Source of the DNA: Ignavibacterium sp. | Lineage (GTDB): Bacteria > Bacteroidota > Ignavibacteria > Ignavibacteriales > Ignavibacteriaceae | DNA length: 64,000 bases | Reading direction: 5' to 3' | NCBI GenBank assembly: GCA_018335755.1 | Contig: JAGXRK010000050.1 | Location: 1-64,000 of the forward strand | Shown: in pieces, positions 35,849 through 45,637 of the stretch | Layout: every line of letters begins with the position of its first letter | How positions within the stretch are numbered: the stretch's first letter is position 1 | Notes under the pieces: generated by a model | What the model saw: only the letters and a program-made list of their open reading frames with translations | Database searches by the model: none | What the model was told of the DNA's origin: nothing | Made by a program: the position numbers and the translations under genes

Positions 35849-37957
35849 TTATTTTACTTTTAATATAACAAAAGTTATATCATCATCTTGTTCACTGCCT
35901 TCTCCCCATTCATCACTAGCTTTCACAAACTCTTTAATTATTTCATTTGATGAAAGATGTTTCATTTTAGAAAGCAAATCTTTTCCTTTATTCCAACCAT
36001 ATATTATTTTGTTTTTATTCATTCTTTCTGCAAATCCATCACTCATTAAAATAATTATATCACCCTTCGAAGGCATGTAAGTATTAATTTCGTAATTAAA
36101 ATTAGGGAATCCACCTAATGGTGGTCCACTCGATTCAATTTCCTCAACACTGTTTTTTTCATAATTATAATACAATGCAGGGGGCATACCTGCACCTGCA
36201 AACTTAAGCTGATTATTTTGAATTCTAACTAAACTGAGTGACAAATACATTGGTTGCAGTTTCATTGATATCAGTGAAGTATTGAATTGTGATATAATAT
36301 CTTCAAGATTAGATTTGTTTGCAAGACTCTGAAATAACCCTTTTGTTACAGAAATAAACATTCCAGCATTCAATCCATGCCCTGTCGCATCAGCTACAAC
36401 TAAAGTTAAAATTTTATTTTCTGAAAAATGAAAATCATAATAATCACCACCCACTTCTGTAGCAGTTTTCATATAAACCGCAATATCAAGATTTGTTAAT
36501 TTTGGTATTTCAGTTGGAAGCATTGAAAGTTGCAGACGGCGCGCCTGTTCAAGTTCTTGTGTTTTTCTATGGTTTTCTGCTCTTTCTAATTCAGCCTGCA
36601 ATTGTAGTTCAGCATTTTTTCTTTCCTGCTCGATTTGCAAAGCTGAAAGTTCCTGTACTTTTATGATCTTTTCTTCCAGATCATTTTGGGTTTTACCATA
36701 TGTTTTAGCAAGATAAATTGCCATTAAAATAGGAAGTACTGTAATTGTTAAAATCATTATTGGTATTGCGATTGAATTCAATACAGACTCAGGAAGAGTA
36801 GAAATGAAGAAGACATTAAATAATACTAATAATAAAAATAAAATAGCTCCGGCTGTCAAAATCCAGATATTTTCTACTTTTCTGATTATACCAACTACAA
36901 AGACTCTTATACTTTCAACGGTCATTACTGCTATAACAATAACTAAAGGCATCATATTGTCAAAAATTCCCAATGAACCAAAAAAAGCAAAACCATTAAT
37001 GACGATGAAAGCAGCGAGGAAAAGCCAGAATAATTTTATTATCCGGTTGTACACGGTTTCATAGATAAATAGGAGGAAGAAAGTAAATACGAATGAAAAT
37101 GCAATGAATTGCACAATTCGATATATTACAATTAATTCCAGGCTGGGATTTCCGATTAATTGCAGATCTGTTGAGGAAGACATCAAAGCTATACCGAAAA
37201 CAAAAAAAGCAAAATAAAGATTTTGTTTACGCTTAGAATAGAAAAAATAAAGAAGAAAAAATATAAGTGAGAAAGCAAGAGTAAATCCATTTATTCCCCA
37301 ATCAAATGATGTCCTTTCGTGCTTTAACATCATTTCTGATTCAATATTTTTATTGAAGTGAAATAGGCTAATTGAAAAACCCAGATGACCAAAAAATTTA
37401 TTATAGAAATATTCCCACCCTAAATTACTGTGATTTGAATATCTAACGGCAATAGTATATACGGTACTTGAATCAAGTGAAAAAACGTAAGGTGAGTTTC
37501 CCGGATCATAAAACTCTTCATCCGTTTTGTTATTGGCCACTTTTCCAAAAGCAAATATCTTTTTGCCATTAAGGTATATTTCAGAGGCACCATCCTGATG
37601 GAAATACATACCTATATATTCACCAATTAAAGATGAATCTATTTGTATAATTTTCCTAAACCATCCGGTCCCTTTCCATTTTTTTGCTTCCGGTTTAAGC
37701 ACATCTAACCAAGGATTTACTAATTCCCACTTGCTGTCATCAAAAAGAGGATCTGCCCAAAGACTAGCATCGCCTGTTGAAAAACGCCACAATATCTCAC
37801 CTTTTGAACCCAAGCTCGGGGCAGCTATGTATAAATTATCTGCATTGAAATTATCAGCAGAAATAAACAAAGTGTCACTATCTTTGCTTGAGTCAGCAAA
37901 TAGTTGTGAACTGATCAATGAGGTAAGAATAAAAAGTAAATTAATTATTTTTCGCAT
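35849..37957 (-). CDS. 7TM sensor with SpoIIE-type PP2C phosphatase domain
   Basis: A 702-residue protein: signal peptide (about 1-22), an extracytoplasmic galactose-binding-like sensor domain (WKGTGWFRKIIQIDSSL, GASEIYLNGKKIFAFG; about 40-215), seven helices (about 225-425, 7TM-DISM type), a coiled coil (EEKIIKVQELSALQIEQERK; about 430-480), and a PP2C domain (VGGDYYDFHFS, LVVADATGHGLNAGM, LMSDGFAERMN, EQDDDITFVILK) with the metal-binding aspartates. It likely dephosphorylates the STAS protein downstream in answer to an external ligand. Ligand unknown. Confidence 0.92.
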   Translation of the reverse strand: MRKIINLLFILTSLISSQLFADSSKDSDTLFISADNFNADNLYIAAPSLGSKGEILWRFSTGDASLWADPLFDDSKWELVNPWLDVLKPEAKKWKGTGWFRKIIQIDSSLIGEYIGMYFHQDGASEIYLNGKKIFAFGKVANNKTDEEFYDPGNSPYVFSLDSSTVYTIAVRYSNHSNLGWEYFYNKFFGHLGFSISLFHFNKNIESEMMLKHERTSFDWGINGFTLAFSLIFFLLYFFYSKRKQNLYFAFFVFGIALMSSSTDLQLIGNPSLELIVIYRIVQFIAFSFVFTFFLLFIYETVYNRIIKLFWLFLAAFIVINGFAFFGSLGIFDNMMPLVIVIAVMTVESIRVFVVGIIRKVENIWILTAGAILFLLLVLFNVFFISTLPESVLNSIAIPIMILTITVLPILMAIYLAKTYGKTQNDLEEKIIKVQELSALQIEQERKNAELQLQAELERAENHRKTQELEQARRLQLSMLPTEIPKLTNLDIAVYMKTATEVGGDYYDFHFSENKILTLVVADATGHGLNAGMFISVTKGLFQSLANKSNLEDIISQFNTSLISMKLQPMYLSLSLVRIQNNQLKFAGAGMPPALYYNYEKNSVEEIESSGPPLGGFPNFNYEINTYMPSKGDIIILMSDGFAERMNKNKIIYGWNKGKDLLSKMKHLSSNEIIKEFVKASDEWGEGSEQDDDITFVILKVK

Positions 37958-38145
37958 TTATGCTATTAAACTTAATTGAATTTTCCTCTGAGAAAGTAGC
38001 TACAATTTTAAAACAATTAAGGAATTGAACAAGTAAATTTCGAGAATATTTTTGGGATCGATAATCGAAAGTGAGATAAATTGCTTTTAAAAGTTCACTA
38101 TTCACTTTGAGACTGCTTTGGATTAATCTCCATCATTTTTTTAGG

Positions 38146-38169
38146 CTGTCGCGAACTAGTTCATGACAG
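38146..38169. repeat. 24-bp near-perfect palindrome
   Basis: CTGTC and GACAG enclose GAACTAGTTC, with two mismatched dinucleotides. Its core resembles the palindrome at 2280-2300. It lies 17 bases beyond the stop of the 38186 gene. Confidence 0.55.
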
Positions 38170-38185
38170 AATTTCTTAATAAATC

Positions 38186-38869
38186 TCATTTTAAATACTC
38201 TTCCCAAATCTTATACAACTGGTAAGTTGCATGAACATCTTTAGAGCAGTAAACAGCAATATCTTTTACACGCCCTGCCTCATAAAGATTTTTAACTTCC
38301 ATTCCGGAAATGTCTTTAGATTTGGGAGATTCAATTCCAAATGCGTTACAATAAAAATCCAGATTGAATTTTCTGGTAGTTCCATAAAAAGTAAATTGTT
38401 CGAGAAGATCGATATGAATATCGCCATAACGATATCCCATTAAATTTTTTGAAACTTTTACGCCAAGCATTGCGGAACGAAGCATTATAAAAGGCACATC
38501 AAAATTGCGTCCGTTGAAAGTGATGAACTGATCAACATAATCAGCAACACGCCAGAATGATTCAAGCATTTCTTTTTCATTCATTCCTTTGTAATTAACT
38601 GATTGATCTTCAGATATCCATTCCTCCTTTTGCGCTGATTCATAATAGACATATGATTTTTCTTTATATACATCATACATTCCGATTGCAACACATTTTG
38701 CTGTAAAAGGATAAAGAGAAGTGTAACGAATTGTTTCGTCAGTCATTTGCTGACGTTTTTCGGGATTGGGCTCTTTATCTGCATAACGAAGCAGATATTC
38801 CTTTTGACTATCTGATAGTGAATCGAAAGGGTAAGAACAGGTCTCTATATCAAAAACTAGTTTACGCAT
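38186..38869 (-). CDS. DEDD-family 3'-5' exonuclease (ribonuclease H-like)
   Basis: A 227-residue protein with exonuclease motifs: ExoI LVFDIETCSYPFD (Asp and Glu), ExoII FITFNGRNFDVPFIMLRS, and ExoIII CSKDVHATYQLYKIW. This matches the predicted PolB-like 3'-5' exonuclease family, stand-alone without polymerase. Probably acts on DNA or RNA ends in repair or turnover. The gene is 41 bases downstream of the thioesterase gene. Substrate is not known. Confidence 0.88.
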   Translation of the reverse strand: MRKLVFDIETCSYPFDSLSDSQKEYLLRYADKEPNPEKRQQMTDETIRYTSLYPFTAKCVAIGMYDVYKEKSYVYYESAQKEEWISEDQSVNYKGMNEKEMLESFWRVADYVDQFITFNGRNFDVPFIMLRSAMLGVKVSKNLMGYRYGDIHIDLLEQFTFYGTTRKFNLDFYCNAFGIESPKSKDISGMEVKNLYEAGRVKDIAVYCSKDVHATYQLYKIWEEYLK

Positions 38870-38910
38870 AAGATTCCCTCCACTGGTTAATGATGATTTT
38901 TTTGAGCTGA

Positions 38911-39357
38911 TTATTCTCTGATGATTTTTACATCAGGCTCATAAACTTTTATCTTTTTAATGATTTCTTCTGTAACAGGAGTTGATTTTTTTGTTTTAGG
39001 ATCAACGAAAACCACAACTCCTTTTCCATCAACAATTACTTCACCGGATTTTTTTCTGACAACTATATGGTCATATCCGAATGAAGAGTTTTTTATATAA
39101 GTTACTTTTGAATATACATCCAGTTCATCATCATAGAAAGAATGCCCGCGATAATTTATTTCATTTCTTACCATAAAAAATAATTTGCCATCAGAAAAAA
39201 TTCCACCTTCAGGAATTAAACCGGCCTCTTTTGCGTATTCCAATCTGGCATGCTCGAAATAATTTATATAAACCGCATTATTGCATACACCGAGCATATC
39301 CACTTCATGAAACCGTACTTTAACTGTGGTTTTATGTTTAAAATTTTTTAGATCCAT
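38911..39357 (-). CDS. Hotdog-fold acyl-CoA thioesterase (YbgC/FadM-like)
   Basis: A 148-residue 4HBT-type protein. The active-site aspartate is Asp20 in FHEVDMLGVCNNAVYINYFEHARLEY, typical of YbgC-like enzymes, followed by NEINYRGHSFYDDELDVYSKV. It hydrolyses acyl-CoA thioesters; chain-length preference cannot be read. It is encoded between threonine aldolase and the exonuclease gene. Confidence 0.9.
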   Translation of the reverse strand: MDLKNFKHKTTVKVRFHEVDMLGVCNNAVYINYFEHARLEYAKEAGLIPEGGIFSDGKLFFMVRNEINYRGHSFYDDELDVYSKVTYIKNSSFGYDHIVVRKKSGEVIVDGKGVVVFVDPKTKKSTPVTEEIIKKIKVYEPDVKIIRE

Positions 39358-39464
39358 TTATATACTTTTTTTATTATTACTGCTTTAACTTTCTGAATTG
39401 TCAAATTGTTAAACTGTTTAATTGTTGAGACTTACAGCAATTTAGCAATTAGACAATTTAACAA

Positions 39465-40487
39465 TTATTTAAAAACATCATCTATTATATCTGCAGCTTT
39501 TTTTACTTCATCAAATGAAACATCCAAATGTGTTACTGCACGGATTAAATCTATTTTTCCAACTGAAAGAAGCAATCCTTTTTCTTTGCATTTCTTAATT
39601 CCATTTTCAACAGAAATTGTTTTGGGATGAAAGAGCAGGATATTAGTTTGAACTGCTTTCATATCTATTTTTAGATTGGGATTATCATTTATTCTTTCAG
39701 CAAAAAATTTAGCTTTCTCGTGATCTTCTATCAATCTATCAGTATTATTCTGCAAAGCATACAAACCAGCGGCTGCAAGAATTCCAACCTGTCTCATCCC
39801 TCCGCCCCAACCTTTTCGAACACGATAGGCTTTTTTAATAAAATCTTTTGTACCAGCTATTATTGAACCGACTGGCGCTCCAAGTCCTTTTGACAAACAG
39901 CAGGAAATCGTATCAAAGTGTGAGGCGTATTCTTTTACAGAAACTCTGGTTGCAACAGAAGCATTCCATATTCTTGCACCATCAAGATGATAGAAAAGAT
40001 TATACTTCTTAGCCAAATCTTTTAACGAAACAATATTTTCAATCGGCCATATAGCTCCGCTTGCACGGTTGTGAGTGTTCTCAACTTCTATCACTTTAGT
40101 TTGAGGCATATAGTAAGCTGAAGATGGTCGGATTATTGGTTCAACTTGCTCAGGAGTTATTACTCCATACTTACCTTTAATAGGAAAAAGCTGTATTCCG
40201 CTTAACGCAGCCGGAGAACCGGATTCATAATTAAAAATATGTGCATCTCGTTCACAAATCACCTCATCGCCCGGATTTGTAAGAACATTAAGGCATATCT
40301 GGTTCCCCATAACACCGCTTGGAACGAACAGGACTGCTTCTTTTCCGAGAAGTTCTGCAGCATATTCTTCAAGTTTATTTACGGTGGGATCTTCCTTAAA
40401 CACATCATCGCCAACTTCAGCATCATACATAGCTTTACGCATTGCTTCAGATGGTTTTGTTACAGTATCGCTACGTAAATCAATCAT
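39465..40487 (-). CDS. ltaE: Low-specificity L-threonine aldolase
   Basis: A 340-residue PLP enzyme of fold type I. The start MIDLRSDTVTKPSEAMRKAM is diagnostic; the PLP lysine is Lys200 in CCLSKGLGAPVGS, and HLDGARIWNA supplies the cofactor-binding Asp. It splits threonine or allo-threonine to glycine and acetaldehyde. The gene stands apart from others, with a gap of about 107 bases on either side. Confidence 0.95.
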   Translation of the reverse strand: MIDLRSDTVTKPSEAMRKAMYDAEVGDDVFKEDPTVNKLEEYAAELLGKEAVLFVPSGVMGNQICLNVLTNPGDEVICERDAHIFNYESGSPAALSGIQLFPIKGKYGVITPEQVEPIIRPSSAYYMPQTKVIEVENTHNRASGAIWPIENIVSLKDLAKKYNLFYHLDGARIWNASVATRVSVKEYASHFDTISCCLSKGLGAPVGSIIAGTKDFIKKAYRVRKGWGGGMRQVGILAAAGLYALQNNTDRLIEDHEKAKFFAERINDNPNLKIDMKAVQTNILLFHPKTISVENGIKKCKEKGLLLSVGKIDLIRAVTHLDVSFDEVKKAADIIDDVFK

Positions 40488-40607
40488 AGAAACCTCATCC
40501 TATTTTCCAAAAGGGTGAGAAGTGAAAAAAATTAATTATATTTTTTCTCATTTTCAATTAACAATCAATAATAGACAAAACAATTTAGCAATAAGTAAAT
40601 TATAGAA

Positions 40608-42266
40608 TTAAAGTTTAAACTTCTTTTTCATCCCCATCAAAATATTAATTCCAAAAATCCACAACGAAAAAACTGAACATAATACCGGCACGATAAAAGG
40701 ATTTTTTGTATAGAATGTTTTTTCATCACTTAACGGAACATCAACAACCAGATAATCTCTTGTAAACATATTCGTTTCTTCAATTGTAATTCCTCTTGCA
40801 TCAATCAGACAGCTTATTCCGCCATTTGCCGAGCGGACGACCGCCCTTCGGTTTTCTACTGCACGCAGAGCCGCAAACTCTTTATGCTGATATGGTCCGC
40901 TCGAATTTCCGTACCAGCTATCATTAGTTACTACTACAAGAAATTGAGCATCACGTTCAACAAAATGTGTTACAAACACGGGAAAAACTGATTCATAACA
41001 AACAAGTCCTCCTATTTTAACTAGCTTTGAATTAATATTTGCCATGAAAACAGTTGTGTCCTGTCCGGTATTCCATCCTGATAATCCAACACCCCATTTT
41101 AGTAGATCACCAAGGAAGGGTATCTGTTCAACAAATGGAGTTTTTTCACCTAATGGAACAAGATGCATTTTTCCATATCGTTGAATTTCATTTTCATCAG
41201 GAGAAAAAAGTAAAATTGCGTTAAATGTTGTATAATAATAATCAGCGGCTTCCGCATATTTTGAATTTTCCGGGGCTTCATCCTTGTTGAAATAAAATCT
41301 TATATCAGGCATACCTGTCATTAAGTGAACATTATTTATTCTCAGGAAGTGATAAATAGTATCCACTATATCCGGATACGTACCTGAAAGTAAATAAACC
41401 GGTAGAGCTGTTTCGGGCCAGATAATTAATTCAGCACCTTGATCTATACATTTTTGGGAAAGATTGAAATAAAGCTCAACAAGATCATTCAAACTGCCGA
41501 CTTCCCACTTATCCCATGGATCAATATCAGGTTGAATTAACCCCACTCGTATTTTGTTTTCTGACTCTTCAAAGTTACCTAACTTTAGCGCACCATAAAT
41601 AACAGGAATTAAAAACAGTACTCCTGCTAATGAGATCTGTAAAATATATTTTCTTGATTTTTCTGAAATACTTTTTGCAGCCCGGAATAAAAAAATGTTT
41701 GTATATAGAACAACCAGTGATAATCCAAATGCACCGATTATATCTGCTATCTGAATGAAAGCAGTGAACTTTGCTAATCCATGTCCAAGTGTTAACCAGG
41801 GAAATTTCAAATCGGTTAAGGTAAGAAGATATTCAGCAGTTACCCAGAATAACGGAAATAACCAGATGATAAATTTTCCTTTGAATACTCTGGAAGACAG
41901 ATAATAGAGTGTTGATGGTATTAAAAAAACCACAGGATAAAAGAAAATTAAAACTCCTCCGCCCATCATAAGAAAAGGATCGGCTTTGCTCTGCCAGCTT
42001 CCAACCCAATAAATTGTTACAATACTTAGTATAAGAACCAGTAAATAATTTCCCTGGTTAATTCTTAAAAGTGTCTTCCTCTTTTCAAGCACAAAAAAAT
42101 AAGGGATGAATGCAAAGAAAAGAAACAGAGGGAAAGGCATAGGAAATGGAGTGAAGGAAATTCCAATAAGTAGAGCGGAAAGTATTATCAATACTCTATC
42201 TTTTCTAATCTCTCTTTTTTGTTCAGGAGTTTTCGGTTCCTTATTTCTGAATATTTTTATTTTCAC
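40608..42266 (-). CDS. lnt: Apolipoprotein N-acyltransferase
   Basis: A 552-residue inner-membrane enzyme that adds the third acyl chain to lipoproteins. About seven N-terminal helices precede a periplasmic nitrilase domain with the catalytic Glu (LIIWPETALPVYLL), Lys (region RYGKMHLVPLGEKTPF) and Cys (GGLVCYESVFPVF), and a last C-terminal helix. The start overlaps the dedA-type gene by 26 bases. Lipoproteins in this window (NosL, cytochrome c, PorW-like) are potential substrates. Confidence 0.95.
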   Translation of the reverse strand: MKIKIFRNKEPKTPEQKREIRKDRVLIILSALLIGISFTPFPMPFPLFLFFAFIPYFFVLEKRKTLLRINQGNYLLVLILSIVTIYWVGSWQSKADPFLMMGGGVLIFFYPVVFLIPSTLYYLSSRVFKGKFIIWLFPLFWVTAEYLLTLTDLKFPWLTLGHGLAKFTAFIQIADIIGAFGLSLVVLYTNIFLFRAAKSISEKSRKYILQISLAGVLFLIPVIYGALKLGNFEESENKIRVGLIQPDIDPWDKWEVGSLNDLVELYFNLSQKCIDQGAELIIWPETALPVYLLSGTYPDIVDTIYHFLRINNVHLMTGMPDIRFYFNKDEAPENSKYAEAADYYYTTFNAILLFSPDENEIQRYGKMHLVPLGEKTPFVEQIPFLGDLLKWGVGLSGWNTGQDTTVFMANINSKLVKIGGLVCYESVFPVFVTHFVERDAQFLVVVTNDSWYGNSSGPYQHKEFAALRAVENRRAVVRSANGGISCLIDARGITIEETNMFTRDYLVVDVPLSDEKTFYTKNPFIVPVLCSVFSLWIFGINILMGMKKKFKL

Positions 42267-42867
42267 TTCTTTTCCTTAAAAAGAAATATCTTGCCGTAAA
42301 AAATAATACTATAATTATTGTTACAATAATTACGATATTGCTGTATGTATCAAGATACCGGTCAACTTTTTCAACATTCTCGCCAAACAACATCCCAAGA
42401 TATATAATTATAAAATTCCATAGGAAAGCACTAATGGTTGAAAGAATAACAGTTCTTTTTATATCAAGTCTGCTCATTCCTGCAAAGAAAGAAACAACTG
42501 ACCGAGTGCCAGGTAAAAATCTGTTTATAGCAATTACCCAGTATCCGTATTTATTAAACCATATTTCAACTTTTAGTACAGCCTCAACGCTTATGAATTT
42601 TAGTTTACCGGATTTTATTACTTTTTTATCAAGCATCCATCCGATGAAGAATAAAGTCATAAATCCAAGTACACTGCCTACTGTTGTAATTATAAGAGTT
42701 GGAATGAAATTAAGTGCTCCTGTTCCAACCAAAGATCCCCCAATAACTACAACCAGATCACTGGGTGAGGGCGGGAATACATTTTCTACGTATGCAAAAG
42801 CAAATAAGGATATATAAATCCAAAAAGGAGTAAGTTCACCAATATGAGAAAGGAAGTCTTCAATCAT
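42241..42867 (-). CDS. DedA-family membrane protein
   Basis: A 208-residue protein of the DedA/SNARE-associated family: SPSDLVVVIGGSLVG near the start and the signature RFLPGTRSVVSFFAGMSRL, with about five helices. Known members help recycle undecaprenyl phosphate or phospholipids across the membrane. It overlaps lnt (26 bases) and ispF (4 bases), so lnt, dedA and ispF are translationally linked; ispF feeds isoprenoid synthesis, which suits a link with undecaprenyl phosphate. Confidence 0.92.
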   Translation of the reverse strand: MIEDFLSHIGELTPFWIYISLFAFAYVENVFPPSPSDLVVVIGGSLVGTGALNFIPTLIITTVGSVLGFMTLFFIGWMLDKKVIKSGKLKFISVEAVLKVEIWFNKYGYWVIAINRFLPGTRSVVSFFAGMSRLDIKRTVILSTISAFLWNFIIIYLGMLFGENVEKVDRYLDTYSNIVIIVTIIIVLFFTARYFFLRKRSENKNIQK

Positions 42868-43343
42868 ACTTTTTCAAGTAATACTGTTGCAAATGCGGAA
42901 ACACCTTCTCCCCTGCCGATGAATCCTAATTTTTCTGTTGTTGTTGCTTTAATCGAAATTTGATCAGTTGAAATATTAAGAATTGATGATATTGTTTCAC
43001 ACATCTTAACTGCATAAGGTGAAATCTTAGGAGCTTCTATTGCAAGGAATGAATCAATGTTCCCCACCTTATATTTTTTTTCTGAAATGAGTCTGTTCAC
43101 TTCAGCAAGTAATAACTTGCTATCAACATTTTTAAACTTCGGGTCAGTATTCGGAAAATGAATACCTATATCTCCTAATGCAAGAGCGCCAAGCATTGCA
43201 TCGCAAATAGCGTGAAGTAAAACATCTGCATCGGAGTGACCGGTAAGTCCTTTTTCAAAAGGAATTTCCACTCCGCCTAAAAATAATTTTCTGCCTTCCT
43301 GAAAGGCGTGTACGTCAAAACCAATTCCTGTTCTGTATTTCAT
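42864..43343 (-). CDS. ispF: 2-C-methyl-D-erythritol 2,4-cyclodiphosphate synthase
   Basis: A 159-residue enzyme of the MEP isoprenoid pathway. Metal ligands are in GIGFDVHAF (Asp, His) near the start, and HSDADVLLHAICDAMLGALALGDIG is the family signature. The frame continues upstream to an ATG at 43397, but the start at 43343 (MKYRTGIGFDVHAF) gives the standard length. It overlaps the dedA-type gene by 4 bases. Confidence 0.95.
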   Translation of the reverse strand: MKYRTGIGFDVHAFQEGRKLFLGGVEIPFEKGLTGHSDADVLLHAICDAMLGALALGDIGIHFPNTDPKFKNVDSKLLLAEVNRLISEKKYKVGNIDSFLAIEAPKISPYAVKMCETISSILNISTDQISIKATTTEKLGFIGRGEGVSAFATVLLEKV

Positions 43344-43420
43344 TACTTTTTCTATGTGTAATTTCTGCGTCTTTACGTGAAAAGAAATTAAGTTCACACA
43401 AAGGGCGATTAAATTATAGT

Positions 43421-43702
43421 TTAATATCTCACATCAAATGAATTGAACTCATTCTGATATTCATTCCATTCAACAACACAGTTTTTTACATGCGCGTGTG
43501 ATGGACCAACTTTTAATTCTTTTATCAACTCGTGTATCAAACCCTCATCACCCTCAACTTCTGTAAGAACTTCTCCGGAAAATAAATTTTTTGTATAACC
43601 CTTCAATCCAAGTTTCTGTGCGTGCCGAATTACAAAATATCTGAATCCAACTCCCTGAACTAAGCCATTAACAATGATTTTTGCACGTTTAAGATTTTCC
43701 AT
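43421..43702 (-). CDS. acyP: Acylphosphatase
   Basis: A 93-residue ferredoxin-like fold enzyme. The catalytic pair is Arg in GLVQGVGFRYFV and Asn in LGLKGYTKNLFSGEV. It hydrolyses acyl phosphates. The start overlaps the EamA gene by 14 bases. Assignment is clear by length and motif. Confidence 0.95.
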   Translation of the reverse strand: MENLKRAKIIVNGLVQGVGFRYFVIRHAQKLGLKGYTKNLFSGEVLTEVEGDEGLIHELIKELKVGPSHAHVKNCVVEWNEYQNEFNSFDVRY

Positions 43703-44603
43703 TTCTTTTTTCTAACACTTCAGAGAATAACAATCCGATGAAGATAAACAGACCGCCTAACACGCCAAAATTAGATATTTTTTCTGTTAGTAAAAAGTAA
43801 GCAAACAAAGCAGCCATGATCGGTTCAAATGAATATATAATTCCAGCTTTTGTTGGTGATACTACTTTTTGATATTTCAACTGAATAACAGTTGCCAGGA
43901 TTGACGCAAACAACGCTGTGTACAGAATTGCAAAAATTAAATTAGAACTAAAACTCAGTTTTATATCTTCAATATCAAAAGCTGAAAATATTAATGCGAA
44001 AATTATTCCGCCCATTCCCGTAATAAACAACTGAATGAATACCATAGGCATATACGGATGTCTTTTTGTAAATACATCAACGTAAACCACTTGGAAAGCA
44101 AATAAAATTGCACATAGCAAGGTTAAAAAATCTCCAACATTAAAATCACTTCCAAGCTCATCAAGAAGATCAAGGAAATGATTGCCTTTGCTTGATAATA
44201 AAATCAAGCCTACTAAAACCAATAGTATGCTGGCAAGATTAAACCACCTTGGTTTTCTTTTTTCAATAATTAACTGCAGTATTGGAATGAAAACAACAAA
44301 CGTTCCTGTTATAAATCCGGATTTGGTAGCTGTTGTATAATTAAGTCCGATTGTTTGGGTTGCAAAACCGGAAAAGAAAAAGAAACCGAGTATTGATCCG
44401 GCGATTAATGTTTGTTTATCAACTTTAAAGAGCTGCTTATAAATGAATGGAAACAATAATAATGCAGCTAAACCGAAACGAAATGCAACAAATATCATCG
44501 GCGAAGTATCATCAAGCGCTTCTTTAATTAATGCGAAGGTTGCACCCCAGATTACTGTGTTAAGAAGAAGAGCACTTTCACCAAAATATTTTTTCATTCT
44601 CAA
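43689..44603 (-). CDS. EamA-family (DMT) transporter
   Basis: A 304-residue protein with ten hydrophobic helices arranged as two EamA repeats (ALLLNTVIWGATFALIKEAL at the start, FEPIMAALFAYFLLTEKISNFGVLGG in the second half). Members export amino acids or metabolites; the substrate is unknown. It starts 29 bases after era and overlaps acyP. Confidence 0.92.
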   Translation of the reverse strand: MRMKKYFGESALLLNTVIWGATFALIKEALDDTSPMIFVAFRFGLAALLLFPFIYKQLFKVDKQTLIAGSILGFFFFSGFATQTIGLNYTTATKSGFITGTFVVFIPILQLIIEKRKPRWFNLASILLVLVGLILLSSKGNHFLDLLDELGSDFNVGDFLTLLCAILFAFQVVYVDVFTKRHPYMPMVFIQLFITGMGGIIFALIFSAFDIEDIKLSFSSNLIFAILYTALFASILATVIQLKYQKVVSPTKAGIIYSFEPIMAALFAYFLLTEKISNFGVLGGLFIFIGLLFSEVLEKRNGKS

Positions 44604-44632
44604 CTTTTCTTACTAATTCTCTTAATCTTACC

Positions 44633-45544
44633 TTACTCTTTCTCTTTTCCTCTCCCGTAACCAAATGATTTAAGCATATTTTCATTTGATCTCCATTTAT
44701 CACGAACCTTAACACGAAGCTCAAGATAAACTTCTTTCTGAAGAAATTCTTCAATTGATTTCCTGGATCTTTCACCAAGTTTCTTTATAGCTCTGCCCTG
44801 GTTACCAATAATTATCGGTTTCTGAGTTTCCTTCTCAACAACTATTTCAGCACTGATATAATCTTTTGCATTTTCACGCTCCTTAAATTCCGCAATAAGA
44901 ACTTCACAGCTGTAAGGAATTTCATCTCCATAAAGTTCAAGAATCTTTTCACGAATAATTTCCGATACAAAAAATCTTTCATCGGCTTCTGCAATTATAT
45001 CATCCGGATAAAGTTTTGGTCCTTCAGGCAGATATTCAATAATTTCAGATAGAACTCTTTCCATATTAAATTTTAAGGAAGCAGAAATCGGGATAACTGA
45101 ATTAAATTTTCCAAGCTGTTCAAATTTCGAAAGAAAGTTACTCACCATCTCCTGTTGAAGAAGATCAACTTTATTAAGCACAAGTATTTTAGGATTATTT
45201 TTATACTCAAATACTTCCTTCAGGTAATCATTCATCAATGCCCGCTTTATTTCCTTTTCATCACTGACATCAATAATAATAATTAATACATCGGCATCTT
45301 TAATTGCATAATTAACATCCTCCATCATTTTTTCCTGCAGAAGGTAAGATGGGTTGAGAATTCCGGGAGTATCATTAAAAATTACCTGGTAATTTTCTTC
45401 TGATAGAATTCCAAGAATACGCTTGCGGGTTGTTTGCGGTTTGGAATTTGTGATTGCTAGTTTTTGTCCGAGCAATGTATTCATCAAGGTTGATTTACCG
45501 GCATTCGGCAAACCAAGTATAGTTACATATCCAACTTTAGGCAT
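44633..45544 (-). CDS. era: GTPase Era
   Basis: A 303-residue GTPase with P-loop GLPNAGKST (11-19), switch region GDTPG-type sequence (FNDTPGILNP), NKVD (specificity) and a C-terminal KH RNA-binding domain (IVVEKETQKPIIIGNQGRAIKKLG). Known role: maturation of 16S rRNA and the 30S subunit. It is probably first in the era-EamA-acyP run. Confidence 0.96.
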   Translation of the reverse strand: MPKVGYVTILGLPNAGKSTLMNTLLGQKLAITNSKPQTTRKRILGILSEENYQVIFNDTPGILNPSYLLQEKMMEDVNYAIKDADVLIIIIDVSDEKEIKRALMNDYLKEVFEYKNNPKILVLNKVDLLQQEMVSNFLSKFEQLGKFNSVIPISASLKFNMERVLSEIIEYLPEGPKLYPDDIIAEADERFFVSEIIREKILELYGDEIPYSCEVLIAEFKERENAKDYISAEIVVEKETQKPIIIGNQGRAIKKLGERSRKSIEEFLQKEVYLELRVKVRDKWRSNENMLKSFGYGRGKEKE

Positions 45545-45637
45545 AATAATTTCTTTTCAGTTCAATTAATAAAAATGATATGCAAATATACTAATCGATG
45601 CACGGAAAAATATAGTTTAAAAGATATGTAACAGAGA

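Noticed and set aside
39394..39470. AT-rich imperfect repeats of AATTGTTAAA type between ltaE and the thioesterase gene
   Set aside because: Low complexity; pairing is imperfect and may be chance in AT-rich DNA.
42338..42817. 159-codon plus-strand open frame opposite the dedA-type gene
   Set aside because: Its composition mirrors the conserved membrane protein on the other strand and it has no start context.
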